In this document: piece by piece, positions 16,513-23,730 of the stretch
How positions within the stretch are numbered: the stretch's first letter is position 1
Layout of the letters: each line of letters starts with the position of its first letter
DNA from: Gammaproteobacteria bacterium
GTDB taxonomy: Bacteria; Pseudomonadota; Gammaproteobacteria; Pseudomonadales; Halomonadaceae
Reading direction: 5' to 3'
Assembly: GCA_023485185.1 (NCBI GenBank)
Contig: JAMCZP010000063.1
Coordinates: 1-29,814, forward strand
Length of the DNA stretch: 29,814 bases
Notes under the pieces: generated by a model
What the model saw: the letters and a program-made list of their open reading frames with translations, nothing else
What the model was told of the DNA's origin: nothing
Database searches by the model: none
Position numbers and translations under genes: made by a program

Positions 16513-17376
16513 TTATCCAGAAGTCGAACGGCTCCTTTTAATTTGATACATATGGCTATCTGCATGGCTCAGCAGAGTGTCGGCATCTTCCCCATCTGCG
16601 GGATAACAAGCCACACCGATACTACAAGAGGGCATGCTAATATCGCCGAACTCAGTGCCTAATGGCTCGTTCATCACCATTAAAATTTGCTCAACTTTTA
16701 CCGTAATAATCTCCATAGACGGGATATCTGTTAACAGCACCGTGAATTCATCACCGCCCATTCGAGCTACGGTGTCTATGGCGCGTACACAGCTTTCCAG
16801 GCGCTTTGCTACCGTACAGAGCACCCGATCACCCATCGCATGCCCATAAGTATCATTAATAGCCTTAAAATCATTGATATCCAGGAACAGTAACGCCAAA
16901 TGATGCTGATGGCGTTGCGCCGAGCTTAAACTTGAAGACAATCGGTCATAGAAAAGTGATCGATTCGTCAGCTTTGTTAGAGGATCATGATGGGCGAGGT
17001 GACGTAACTCTTCTTCAGCTTGCATAAGCGCCGTTACATCCCGCGCGACACCAATTCTAACTTGTTCCTCTTCATACCAACGAGCAGACCATAGGATGTG
17101 AACGATGCCGCCATCCTTACGAAGATAACGATTGCGAAAATCGATATGGGGCTGACCGTTCATAACACGGTGAATGGAGTCGTGAGTAGCCGCTAGATCA
17201 TCAGGGTGCATATAACGGGTGATTGAGGTGCCAATCAACTCACAGGATAGATAGCCGAGCAATGACTCACAGGCATCGCTCACAAAGACAATCTGGTTTT
17301 CTTCATCGACTACGAAGACGGTGTCCAGCATTAGATGAATCAATTTTGGGTAGAGCGCTTGCAGGTCAATGGCCAT
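16513..17376 (-). CDS. PAS-GGDEF diguanylate cyclase
   Basis: A 287-residue signalling protein. Residues 10-120 are a PAS domain (LDTVFVVDEENQIVFVSDAC, followed by a PAC-like RYLRKDGGIVHILWSARW). Residues 125-287 are a complete GGDEF domain beginning at HHDPLTKLTNRSLF and ending in a normal MYQIKRS. The active-site motif GGDEF is intact at 207-211, and an RxxD inhibitory site (Arg198-Asp201) stands five residues before it, so the enzyme should make cyclic di-GMP with product inhibition. There are no membrane segments, so it is cytoplasmic. The PAS ligand is unknown. The start has a poor ribosome site. It is monocistronic, 261 bases from gdhA. Confidence 0.93.
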   Translation of the reverse strand: MAIDLQALYPKLIHLMLDTVFVVDEENQIVFVSDACESLLGYLSCELIGTSITRYMHPDDLAATHDSIHRVMNGQPHIDFRNRYLRKDGGIVHILWSARWYEEEQVRIGVARDVTALMQAEEELRHLAHHDPLTKLTNRSLFYDRLSSSLSSAQRHQHHLALLFLDINDFKAINDTYGHAMGDRVLCTVAKRLESCVRAIDTVARMGGDEFTVLLTDIPSMEIITVKVEQILMVMNEPLGTEFGDISMPSCSIGVACYPADGEDADTLLSHADSHMYQIKRSRSTSG

Positions 17377-17476
17377 AGGCGAGTATCATCCGGTTAGCAT
17401 TCTTCGACTATAGAGCAAATGCGAAAGGAGGTGAGAAGAAATCCTGTAGAGAAGGTGACTATGAGTAAGCCGTAGA

Positions 17477-18520
17477 TTAATTTTTTGACTCTTTTCGAAC
17501 CTGATAGGGCGTTTTTTTTGTCCAGCGTCTGAAAGCCCTGCGAAAATGCGCGCTGTCGCTAAAGCCTAGTCTCGTCGCGATATCGTCCATGTTCATTTTT
17601 GTTGTCACCAGATATTCAGTTGCTAACGTACAGCGGGCATCGTCAAGTATTGCTCTATAACTGCTCGCCTCTGCAGATAGTTTTCTTCTTAAAGTACGCG
17701 ATGTAATACACAATTGGTTTGCTACGGATTCCATATTTGGAAAGCTATTCGGGGACATCATGAGTATCTGATAAACCTCTCCACTAACACCGGATGACAT
17801 TTTGGTGCGGCCAAGTAACTGATTGCAGGTCTCTTGAAGTAATTTAATAGAAAGCTGGTTACCTAACAGGGGAGACTGGTCAAGAATTGATTGTGGGAAA
17901 TGTAGTTCATTTGTTTTTTGATTGAAGTGACATTCACAGCCTAAATAGTGCTCATGTATTTTCTCGACTCCCACACCCGAATAAGTTAGCAAGGCTTTTG
18001 TAGGTAACTGGGTTTTACCCACTACATCACGTATGTGCGTCACATTTTGTGCCATCTGCTGCTGTATCAGAAAATATTTTATTTTTATGTTTTTTATATA
18101 AGAGTGAATTTCTTTAAACTCAAAAATGGCAGACTCTTTTGTTTCTCTCCATGTCATATTTAATGTTGGCGTAGCTAAGGGGTGGTATTTTACTCCAAAA
18201 TTGAAGTAGTCCCTTATGGTCGGGCTTGAAAGAAGAGCGTATCCATACATTCCATATGCAGTTAAATGCAGTTTAGTGCCAGTCTCAAAAGGCGTTGAAA
18301 AGTTTACACCTGCTTCGATAGCGTTCTCGCAAGCGTCGATATACTGCTTTATCGAAACCAGTGTGCCTGGGTGCAGCAGTGCTTCCTGACTTAATCTAAT
18401 CCCTTTCAATATCACGCCAGCCGCAATTCCCTGCTCTGTGGCCGTGGTCACTAAAGCCGCAATTTTATAGGGTGAATAAATCTTTTTATTCAGCAGTTTA
18501 GGTTGGGTTTTTATCATCAT
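17477..18520 (-). CDS. AraC family transcriptional regulator, copy 1
   Basis: A 347-residue regulator with an N-terminal ligand-binding domain of the type found in OruR/ArgR-like AraC proteins (about 20-210; LHLTAYGMYGYALLSSPTIRD) and a C-terminal double helix-turn-helix (about 245-340; SVANQLCITSRTLRRKL and DIATRLGFSDSAHFRRAFRRWTKKTP). It is clearly a paralog of the regulator at 20783-21823, identical over long stretches such as SIKLLQETCNQLLGRTKMSSGV. The recognition helices are almost the same, so both should read the same DNA. It is divergent from the dehydrogenase and binding-protein genes and separated from them by a repeat-bearing regulatory region. The coding sequence is visibly more A/T-rich than copy 2, which suggests different ages or origins. 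Confidence 0.93.
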   Translation of the reverse strand: MMIKTQPKLLNKKIYSPYKIAALVTTATEQGIAAGVILKGIRLSQEALLHPGTLVSIKQYIDACENAIEAGVNFSTPFETGTKLHLTAYGMYGYALLSSPTIRDYFNFGVKYHPLATPTLNMTWRETKESAIFEFKEIHSYIKNIKIKYFLIQQQMAQNVTHIRDVVGKTQLPTKALLTYSGVGVEKIHEHYLGCECHFNQKTNELHFPQSILDQSPLLGNQLSIKLLQETCNQLLGRTKMSSGVSGEVYQILMMSPNSFPNMESVANQLCITSRTLRRKLSAEASSYRAILDDARCTLATEYLVTTKMNMDDIATRLGFSDSAHFRRAFRRWTKKTPYQVRKESKN

Positions 18521-18543
18521 GAATCTTTTTTGAATGTCCGAAA

Positions 18544-18600
18544 AAGGCCTCTTTAAGGCCGCTTTCGACCTTCCTCAGGGCGAGGATACCTTTGTAGAGT
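18544..18600 (+). promoter_or_regulatory. AraC-type direct repeats and activator-dependent promoter, copy 1
   Basis: Three direct repeats of the kind AAGGCC/TCGACC start at 18544, 18555 and 18565, that is 11 and 10 bases apart, one helical turn each. Twenty-four bases after the third repeat stands TAGAGT (18595-18600), the best -10 candidate; no good -35 precedes it. The same repeats, spacing and TAGAGT occur at 21851-21907. This suits an AraC activator bound over the -35 region. The rest of the sequence between the two divergent genes is also conserved between the copies. Confidence 0.6.
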
Positions 18601-18645
18601 AGCGCAACAAAACAAGGCTTCCAAAGCCCTATAATAAGGATTTCC

Positions 18646-19560
18646 ATGAACACTCCTGCCAAAGTATGTGTTGTTGGCGCCGGCCTAATGGGGCACGGAA
18701 TTGCGCAAACGTTCGCCCAGGCTGGGCACCCGGTTTCTTTGTTTGATGTTGACAAGAATACGCTTGAGCTTGCGCCACTGCTTATTGAGAGGAATCTTCG
18801 CCAAATGGGCGTAGAACCTAAACCGATACTCGATAATATAAAGTTATGTTCAGATGTTGCCAGCGCTGCCTTGTCAGCTGGCTTTATAATTGAAGCTGTC
18901 ACTGAAAACCTTTCCTTAAAGCAAACGTTGTTCGCTTTATTGGCAGAGCTAGCTCCTGAACATGCAATTCTGGCAAGTAATACTTCTGTTATACCCATTA
19001 CTGATATTGGTGAAAAACTAAGTGGGCCAGTGCGATCACGGCTTGTTGGTACACATTGGTGGAACCCACCCCATCTGATTCCGCTGGTTGAGGTTATCAA
19101 GACACCTTTCACTGACAATGCTGTTTTTGAAGCTACTTTCGATTTGATGCTGAGTATAGGTAAACAGCCTGTAAAAGTTTTTCAGGATGTGCCGGGATTT
19201 ATTGGTAATAGGCTTCAACATGCTATGTGGCGTGAAGCTTTATACCTGGTCTCAACGGGGGTATGTGATGCCGAAACAATTGATACTGTGGTCAAGAATA
19301 GCTTCGGTATGCGCATGCCTTTTCTTGGTCCCATGGAAAATGCAGATTTAGTGGGGCTTAAACTTATTCAGCAAGTTCATCAATTTATTTTTCCTCATCT
19401 TTGTAATGAGCAATCCCCAAGACCCATGATTGAAGACCTTATTAAACAAGGCTTCTTAGGCATGGAAAGTGGAAAGGGACTGCAAAACTGGCCCCCAGAA
19501 AAAGCGGAGAACGTGCGCAAGAATCTGAGCAATCGCCTCATTGATTCCTTAAAAGACTAA
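18646..19560 (+). CDS. 3-hydroxyacyl-CoA dehydrogenase family protein (NAD-dependent)
   Basis: A 304-residue two-domain dehydrogenase. The N-terminal Rossmann domain has VCVVGAGLMGHGIA (about 7-20) and the acidic LFDVD (32-36) that favours NAD. The catalytic pair appears as His137 in GTHWWNPPHLIPLVEV with Glu149, together with SNTSVIPI and DVPGFIGNR, followed by the all-helical C-terminal domain. True hydroxyacyl-CoA dehydrogenases, L-carnitine dehydrogenase and lambda-crystallin/gulonate dehydrogenase share this fold. The HWWNPPHLIPLVE form and the neighbouring transporter and BKACE gene suggest a free beta-hydroxy acid as substrate (inference). An AAGGA site lies five bases before the ATG. 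The gene is A/T-richer than the receptor gene downstream and is absent from the second module. Confidence 0.88.
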   Translation: MNTPAKVCVVGAGLMGHGIAQTFAQAGHPVSLFDVDKNTLELAPLLIERNLRQMGVEPKPILDNIKLCSDVASAALSAGFIIEAVTENLSLKQTLFALLAELAPEHAILASNTSVIPITDIGEKLSGPVRSRLVGTHWWNPPHLIPLVEVIKTPFTDNAVFEATFDLMLSIGKQPVKVFQDVPGFIGNRLQHAMWREALYLVSTGVCDAETIDTVVKNSFGMRMPFLGPMENADLVGLKLIQQVHQFIFPHLCNEQSPRPMIEDLIKQGFLGMESGKGLQNWPPEKAENVRKNLSNRLIDSLKD

Positions 19561-19630
19561 ACAACCGTAACGCCTGATTTCTACCCAACAATAAACTGAT
19601 TCAAGCTACTTTGATAAGGCAGGAAACAAT

Positions 19631-20740
19631 ATGAAAACTCAGAGCACCCTCACACTGACTGGCATCGCCGCCGGTATAGCACTTGCCTCCATTAGCACTT
19701 TCGCCCATGCGCAGGAGCAGTGGACCATGACCTCCACCTGGCCAGACAATATTGCGCTCATTGAAGTCGACCGCCACTGGGTGGAATTGGTCAATCAACT
19801 GGCCGGCGACGAGCTTGAAATTAACTTCCGCGCTGGCGGTACCCTGATGCCTGGCACGGAAGTGTTCGATGCCACCGAGACCGGCAGTATTGAGGCGGCT
19901 GGTGACTGGCCAGGTTACTGGGCAGGGGTCAGCCCCGCTTTCTCTCCATTGGCCTCCACGCCGAGTTTATTTAACGCCGCTGACTATCTTAATTGGATTA
20001 ACCAGTGGGGCGGCTGGGAGCTCTATCAGGAAGTCTACGGCCAGTTCAATATGGTCTATTTGCCCTACGGCATTCTCAATAATGAATCAGGTTTTATGGG
20101 CCGCACACCGATTGAAAGCATCGCTGATATTGACGGTAAGCGGTTGCGCCTTTCTGGTCGCGATCAGGGGCGAGTGCTTGAGAAACTGGGCGGGTCACAG
20201 GTAACGCTGGCGGGTGGTGAGGTTTACCAAGCAATTGAGCGCGGTGTGGTCGATGCGGGTGAGTTTTCTTCGCCTGGGGTGGATTACTCCGCTGGCTTTG
20301 CTGAAGTGGCCAACCATTGGTCCGTTCCCGGTTGGCACCAGTCTGCTAGCGTTTTTGGGGTAATGATCAATAAAGATGCCTGGGATGCCCTTTCCGAACA
20401 GACGCAAGAGAAACTGAAGACCGCCACCATGGCTACCATGGCTTGGTCATTGGCATGGTCCGAGCGGGAATCAACCGAAGCTACCCAGAAGTTTCTTGAT
20501 GCCGGTATAGCAATTCATCAGCTTCCCGAGGAGGATTTAGCGCGTATTCAGGAGATCACCAACGACGTCATCCTGCAGGGCGCTTGCGAAGATCCAATGC
20601 ACGCCAAGGTCTACCATTCCATGGTTAGCTACATGACACAATACGCGACCTGGCGTGATATCTCTGTGCCTTACAATATGAGCCGCGTTACCGATGACCT
20701 TCCTTCGCTGGAAGAACTTGAAACCTGCATGAACCAGTAA
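19631..20740 (+). CDS. TRAP transporter substrate-binding protein, copy 1 (no own permease)
   Basis: A 369-residue periplasmic receptor of the longer DctP class (TakP/SmoM-like), with a signal peptide ending at STFAHAQ. Conserved landmarks are WTMTSTWPDN at the mature N-terminus, GGTLMPGTEVFDATETG, DGKRLRLSGRDQGRVLEKLGG, LAGGEVYQAIERGVVDAGEF and PGWHQSASVFGVMINKDAWD. An AGGAAA-type ribosome site precedes the ATG. It is a close paralog of the protein at 22028-23137. No dctQ or dctM follows; a hairpin and a converging araC gene come next. It probably delivers ligand to the QM permease encoded 2.5 kb downstream. It lies 70 bases after the dehydrogenase gene, likely in one transcript. Confidence 0.93.
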   Translation: MKTQSTLTLTGIAAGIALASISTFAHAQEQWTMTSTWPDNIALIEVDRHWVELVNQLAGDELEINFRAGGTLMPGTEVFDATETGSIEAAGDWPGYWAGVSPAFSPLASTPSLFNAADYLNWINQWGGWELYQEVYGQFNMVYLPYGILNNESGFMGRTPIESIADIDGKRLRLSGRDQGRVLEKLGGSQVTLAGGEVYQAIERGVVDAGEFSSPGVDYSAGFAEVANHWSVPGWHQSASVFGVMINKDAWDALSEQTQEKLKTATMATMAWSLAWSERESTEATQKFLDAGIAIHQLPEEDLARIQEITNDVILQGACEDPMHAKVYHSMVSYMTQYATWRDISVPYNMSRVTDDLPSLEELETCMNQ

Positions 20741-20749
20741 GCAGAGCGT

Positions 20750-20777
20750 CTAGGTGGGCCTTAACAGGCCCGCCTAG
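20750..20777 (+). terminator. Hairpin between receptor copy 1 and araC copy 2
   Basis: Arms 20750-20761 and 20766-20777 pair over 12 positions with one G-T wobble and a TAAC loop. It lies nine bases after the receptor stop and six before the end of the converging araC gene, so it can end both transcripts. T runs are weak. A homologous hairpin follows receptor copy 2. Confidence 0.6.
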
Positions 20778-20782
20778 TGCGG

Positions 20783-21823
20783 TTAACTTTGCGACTCTTC
20801 GCGAACCTGATGGGGTGTTTTGCCCGTCCAGCGTCTGAATGCTCTGCGAAAGTTGGCGCTGTCGCTAAATCCCAATCTTGCGGCGATGTCTTCAGTGCTC
20901 ATTTTAGTCACCAGCAGGTACTCCGTTGCCAATGTGCAGCGGGCATCATCGAGTATTTCCCGGTAGCTGGTCAGCTCTGCATCGAGCTTTCTTCTTAACG
21001 TGCGAGTAGTGATGCAAAGTAAGTTGGCGACGGCTTCCATGGTGGGGAAACTGTTCGGAGACATCAGCAGTATTTGATACACCTCGCCGGTAACACCGGA
21101 TGACATCTTGGTGCGCCCCAGCAGTTGGTTACAGGTTTCCTGGAGTAGTTTTATCGATAGCTGGTTGCCTAGTATGGGGGATTGATCAAGTATCGATTTG
21201 GGATAGTGGATTTCGTTTACTTCTTGATTAAAGTAACAGTCACACAGTAAATATTTTTCATGTATCTGTTCAACATCTTTCCCTGAATAAGATAGCAGCG
21301 CCTTGATGGGAAATAGACTGGGGCCTGCAGCATCGCGAATATGGGTAATGTTTTGCGCCATCTGTTGCTGAATTAAAAAATTGCGGGTTTTGATACTGGT
21401 GATATACGAGTAAGTTTCTTTGAATTCAAACACGGCAGACGCGTCGGTTTCTCTCCATGTCATATATAACGTTGGCGTGGCTAACGGATGGTATTTCACC
21501 CCGAAACTGAAATAGTCCCGCATGGTGGGGCTGGTTAGTAGGGCGTAACCGTACATGCCATAAGCAGTTAAATGCAGCCGAGTGGCCGTCTCAAAAGGGG
21601 TGGCGAGATTAGCTCCTGCATCAATCACATTCGTGCAAGCGTCCACATACTGTTTGATGGAAACCAGTGTGGCCGGGTCCGCCAGCGCTGCCTGACTTAA
21701 GTTGAGCCCCCGTAAAACCTGATCAGCCGAAATTCCCTGTTCTGCTGCCGTATCCAGTAAAGCGGCGATTTTATAGGGGGCATATATCTTTTGATTCAGC
21801 AGGTTAGCCTGAAAACTGGCCAT
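20783..21823 (-). CDS. AraC family transcriptional regulator, copy 2
   Basis: A 346-residue paralog of the regulator at 17477-18520 with the same domain order: an N-terminal ligand domain (about 18-208; TPFETATRLHLTAYGMYGYA) and a C-terminal double helix-turn-helix (AVANLLCITTRTLRRKL; DIAARLGFSDSANFRRAFRRWTGKTP). Differences cluster in the ligand domain (for example residues 165-200) while the DNA-reading helices are almost unchanged. The two proteins may therefore respond to different effectors but bind the same sites. It is divergent from the dctP2-Q-M-SDR-BKACE-SDR operon and is its likely activator. Confidence 0.93.
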   Translation of the reverse strand: MASFQANLLNQKIYAPYKIAALLDTAAEQGISADQVLRGLNLSQAALADPATLVSIKQYVDACTNVIDAGANLATPFETATRLHLTAYGMYGYALLTSPTMRDYFSFGVKYHPLATPTLYMTWRETDASAVFEFKETYSYITSIKTRNFLIQQQMAQNITHIRDAAGPSLFPIKALLSYSGKDVEQIHEKYLLCDCYFNQEVNEIHYPKSILDQSPILGNQLSIKLLQETCNQLLGRTKMSSGVTGEVYQILLMSPNSFPTMEAVANLLCITTRTLRRKLDAELTSYREILDDARCTLATEYLLVTKMSTEDIAARLGFSDSANFRRAFRRWTGKTPHQVREESQS

Positions 21824-21850
21824 AAGTTGCTCTCAATGAAATGTCCGAAA

Positions 21851-21907
21851 AAGACCTCACGAAGACCGATTTAGACCTTCCTTGAACCTAGCGTAACTTT
21901 GTAGAGT
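21851..21907 (+). promoter_or_regulatory. AraC-type direct repeats and activator-dependent promoter, copy 2
   Basis: Repeats AAGACC (21851), AAGACC (21862) and TAGACC (21872) are 11 and 10 bases apart. TAGAGT at 21902-21907 follows the third repeat by 24 bases, exactly as in copy 1. It should drive the receptor-QM-SDR-BKACE-SDR operon. The transcript would have a leader of more than 100 bases before the receptor start at 22028. Confidence 0.6.
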
Positions 21908-22027
21908 AGCCTCACGCAATAATAAGGACTTGGCCGCAGAAACTAAGTGCAACACCTCAAATAATAGTGGCGGACAAACTTTACAACAAAAGCAGCTTAA
22001 AGCTGACGGTTATCGAAAGGAAAAAAC

Positions 22028-23137
22028 ATGAAAACGCAGCACGCCCTTATGCTCGCCGGATTCGCCATCGGTGCATCCTTGGTTCCCCTTAATGCTAGTG
22101 CCCAAGACCCGCAGAGCTGGACGATGACCTCTACCTGGCCTGAGAACATCGACGCGGTCAAAATTGATCGGCACTGGGCTGAGCTGGTTAACAAGATAGC
22201 CGGTGATGAGCTGCAGATTGAGTTCCACCCTGGCGGTACTCTGATGCCAGGCACGGAAGTGTTCGATGCCACCGAGACCGGCAGCATTGAAGCCTCGGGG
22301 GATTGGCCTGGCTATTGGGCGGGCCTAAATCCTGCTTTCTCGCCACTCGCGACAACAACCAGCCTGTTTAATGCTTTGGACTACTTCAACTGGATTCAAC
22401 AGTGGGGCGGTCGCGAGCTTTATCAAGAGATCTACGGCCAGTTTGGTTTGGTCTATCTCCCCTATGGCGTATTGAATAACGAATCTGGCTTTATGGGCCG
22501 CACGCCGATCGAGAGTATTGCTGATCTGGACGGTAAGCGGCTACGCATTGCCGGTCGTGACCAGGGGCGTGTGATGGAGCAGTTGGGTGGCTCCCAGGTA
22601 ACGCTTGCCGGTGGTGAGGTTTATCAAGCGATTGAGCGCGGTGTGGTTGACGCGGCGGAGTTCTCTGCGCCCGGCATTGATTACAGCGTTGGCTTGGCCG
22701 AAGTAGCGGACTACTGGGCGACACCCGGTTGGCACCAGTCTGCCACGGTGTTTGGTGTGATGATCAATAAAGACGCCTGGGATGCACTTTCCGAAGAGAC
22801 TCAGGAAATGCTTCAAATTGCTGCCGATGCCACCATGGGTTGGTCGCTTTCGTGGTCAGAAAGAGAATCAACGGATGCCACGCAAAAGTTCATTGATGCT
22901 GGCATTACCATCAATCAGTTCTCTGAGGAAGATTTGGCCCGTATCCAAGAGATCACCAACGAAGTAATTGTGCGCGGTGCCTGTGAGCACCCGGATCATG
23001 CCAAGGTTTACCACTCCATGATCAGTTACATGAAGCACTACGCAACGTGGCGTGATATTTCCGTGCCTTTCAATATGAGCCGCGTCACCAATGATCTTCC
23101 CTCGCTTGAAGATCTTGAGGCTTGCATGAACCAGTAA
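22028..23137 (+). CDS. TRAP transporter substrate-binding protein, copy 2
   Basis: A 369-residue periplasmic receptor, paralogous to copy 1, with a signal peptide ending near LNASAQ and the same landmarks (WTMTSTWPEN, GGTLMPGTEVFDATETG, RLRIAGRDQGRVMEQLGG, LAGGEVYQAIERGVVDAAEF, PGWHQSATVFGVMINKDAWD). Both copies end in CMNQ. The AGGAAAAAAC ribosome region is good. It is the first gene of the operon that also encodes dctQ, dctM and three enzymes. Substitutions relative to copy 1 near the pocket region (S to A in DAGEFSS/DAAEFSA, L to I in RLRLSG/RLRIAG) could change ligand preference. TakP-class receptors bind keto acids or related carboxylates; the ligand here is unknown. Confidence 0.94.
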   Translation: MKTQHALMLAGFAIGASLVPLNASAQDPQSWTMTSTWPENIDAVKIDRHWAELVNKIAGDELQIEFHPGGTLMPGTEVFDATETGSIEASGDWPGYWAGLNPAFSPLATTTSLFNALDYFNWIQQWGGRELYQEIYGQFGLVYLPYGVLNNESGFMGRTPIESIADLDGKRLRIAGRDQGRVMEQLGGSQVTLAGGEVYQAIERGVVDAAEFSAPGIDYSVGLAEVADYWATPGWHQSATVFGVMINKDAWDALSEETQEMLQIAADATMGWSLSWSERESTDATQKFIDAGITINQFSEEDLARIQEITNEVIVRGACEHPDHAKVYHSMISYMKHYATWRDISVPFNMSRVTNDLPSLEDLEACMNQ

Positions 23138-23145
23138 GCGGATTT

Positions 23146-23170
23146 GGGTGGGCCCTTAATGGGCCCATCT
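23146..23170 (+). terminator. Intercistronic hairpin between TRAP receptor and dctQ
   Basis: TGGGCCC (23149-23155) and GGGCCCA (23161-23167) form a perfect seven-base-pair core that extends to ten pairs with wobbles around a five-base loop. There is no T run, so it more likely attenuates or protects the 3' end of the receptor message, allowing more receptor than permease. It is homologous to the hairpin after receptor copy 1. Confidence 0.5.
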
Positions 23171-23229
23171 CGTCGACTTACTGTGACTTTAATGCCCTGC
23201 TTGAACTGACCTATTCCGAGATCCTCCTC

Positions 23230-23730
23230 ATGAATGCCATTGCCAGGGCCATCGATGCCCTTAACGAAGGATTCGGTCGCTTGATTGCCCCGCTTCTTGC
23301 CGTCATCACCATGATCGTCATCTACGATATTGCCATGCGTTTCTTGGCCGGGCGCCCGAGTGACTGGGCCTTTGATGTCACCAAAATGCTGTTTGGGGCC
23401 CACTTTATGCTGATGGCCGCCTATGCGTTACGACATCACGCTCATGTCGAGGTCGACGTGCTTAAGCGATTATTGCCGCGTCGTAAGCAGGCAGCTCTCG
23501 AGCTTCTCGGTTACCTGATCTTCTTCGTACCCTTTATTTGGCTGTTGATCACCTATGGCTGGGCATTCTTCGAACGCTCCTTCAGCCGCGGCGAGACCAC
23601 TTACGGCATGGTCTCGCTTCCCGTCTACCCCATTAAAGGGGTGATTATGGTGGCCGCCGTACTGATTTTGCTGCAGGCCGTCGCCATCGTGATCCGCGCC
23701 TCTCAGCAATTACGGGAGGAAGCCGCATGA
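23230..23730 (+). CDS. dctQ: TRAP transporter small permease DctQ
   Basis: A 166-residue four-TM protein starting at MNAIARAIDALNEG; an upstream in-frame ATG overlaps the receptor gene end and the hairpin and is unlikely. The family-typical segment IYDIAMRFLAGRPSDWAFDVTKMLFGAHFMLMAAYALRHHAHVEVDV is present, with hydrophobic segments near 17-40, 52-72, 88-112 and 135-155. The ribosome site is weak, so expression may depend on the preceding hairpin region. The stop overlaps the dctM start as ATGA. It forms the membrane unit with the next gene and probably serves both receptor paralogs. Confidence 0.92.
   Translation: MNAIARAIDALNEGFGRLIAPLLAVITMIVIYDIAMRFLAGRPSDWAFDVTKMLFGAHFMLMAAYALRHHAHVEVDVLKRLLPRRKQAALELLGYLIFFVPFIWLLITYGWAFFERSFSRGETTYGMVSLPVYPIKGVIMVAAVLILLQAVAIVIRASQQLREEAA

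Larger units (their letters stand above)
17477..20777. repeat. Duplicated module, copy 1 (araC - regulatory region - [dehydrogenase] - TRAP receptor - hairpin)
   Basis: The order here is divergent araC, a regulatory region with AAGGCC repeats, a 3-hydroxyacyl-CoA-dehydrogenase-like gene, a TRAP receptor gene and a GC-rich hairpin. The same elements, without the dehydrogenase gene, follow directly at 20783-23170. The two araC stop codons are 3306 bases apart and the two receptor starts 2397 bases apart; the ~909-base difference is accounted for by the extra gene. The units are diverged, not identical, so this is an old tandem duplication. Confidence 0.85.
20783..23170. repeat. Duplicated module, copy 2 (araC - regulatory region - TRAP receptor - hairpin)
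   Basis: This is the partner of the unit at 17477-20777. The divergent araC, the regulatory repeats, the TAGAGT element, the receptor gene and the 3' hairpin all match copy 1 in order and orientation. The dehydrogenase gene is missing, yet a TAATAAGGA block (21920-21928) remains where its ribosome site would be. This copy continues directly into dctQ and dctM. Confidence 0.85.

Noticed and set aside
18498..19118. Minus-strand ORF of 206 codons covering the araC copy 1 start and the dehydrogenase gene
   Set aside because: It lies antisense to the conserved Rossmann domain and through the shared regulatory region; the product shows no family features. It is a shadow of the dehydrogenase reading frame.
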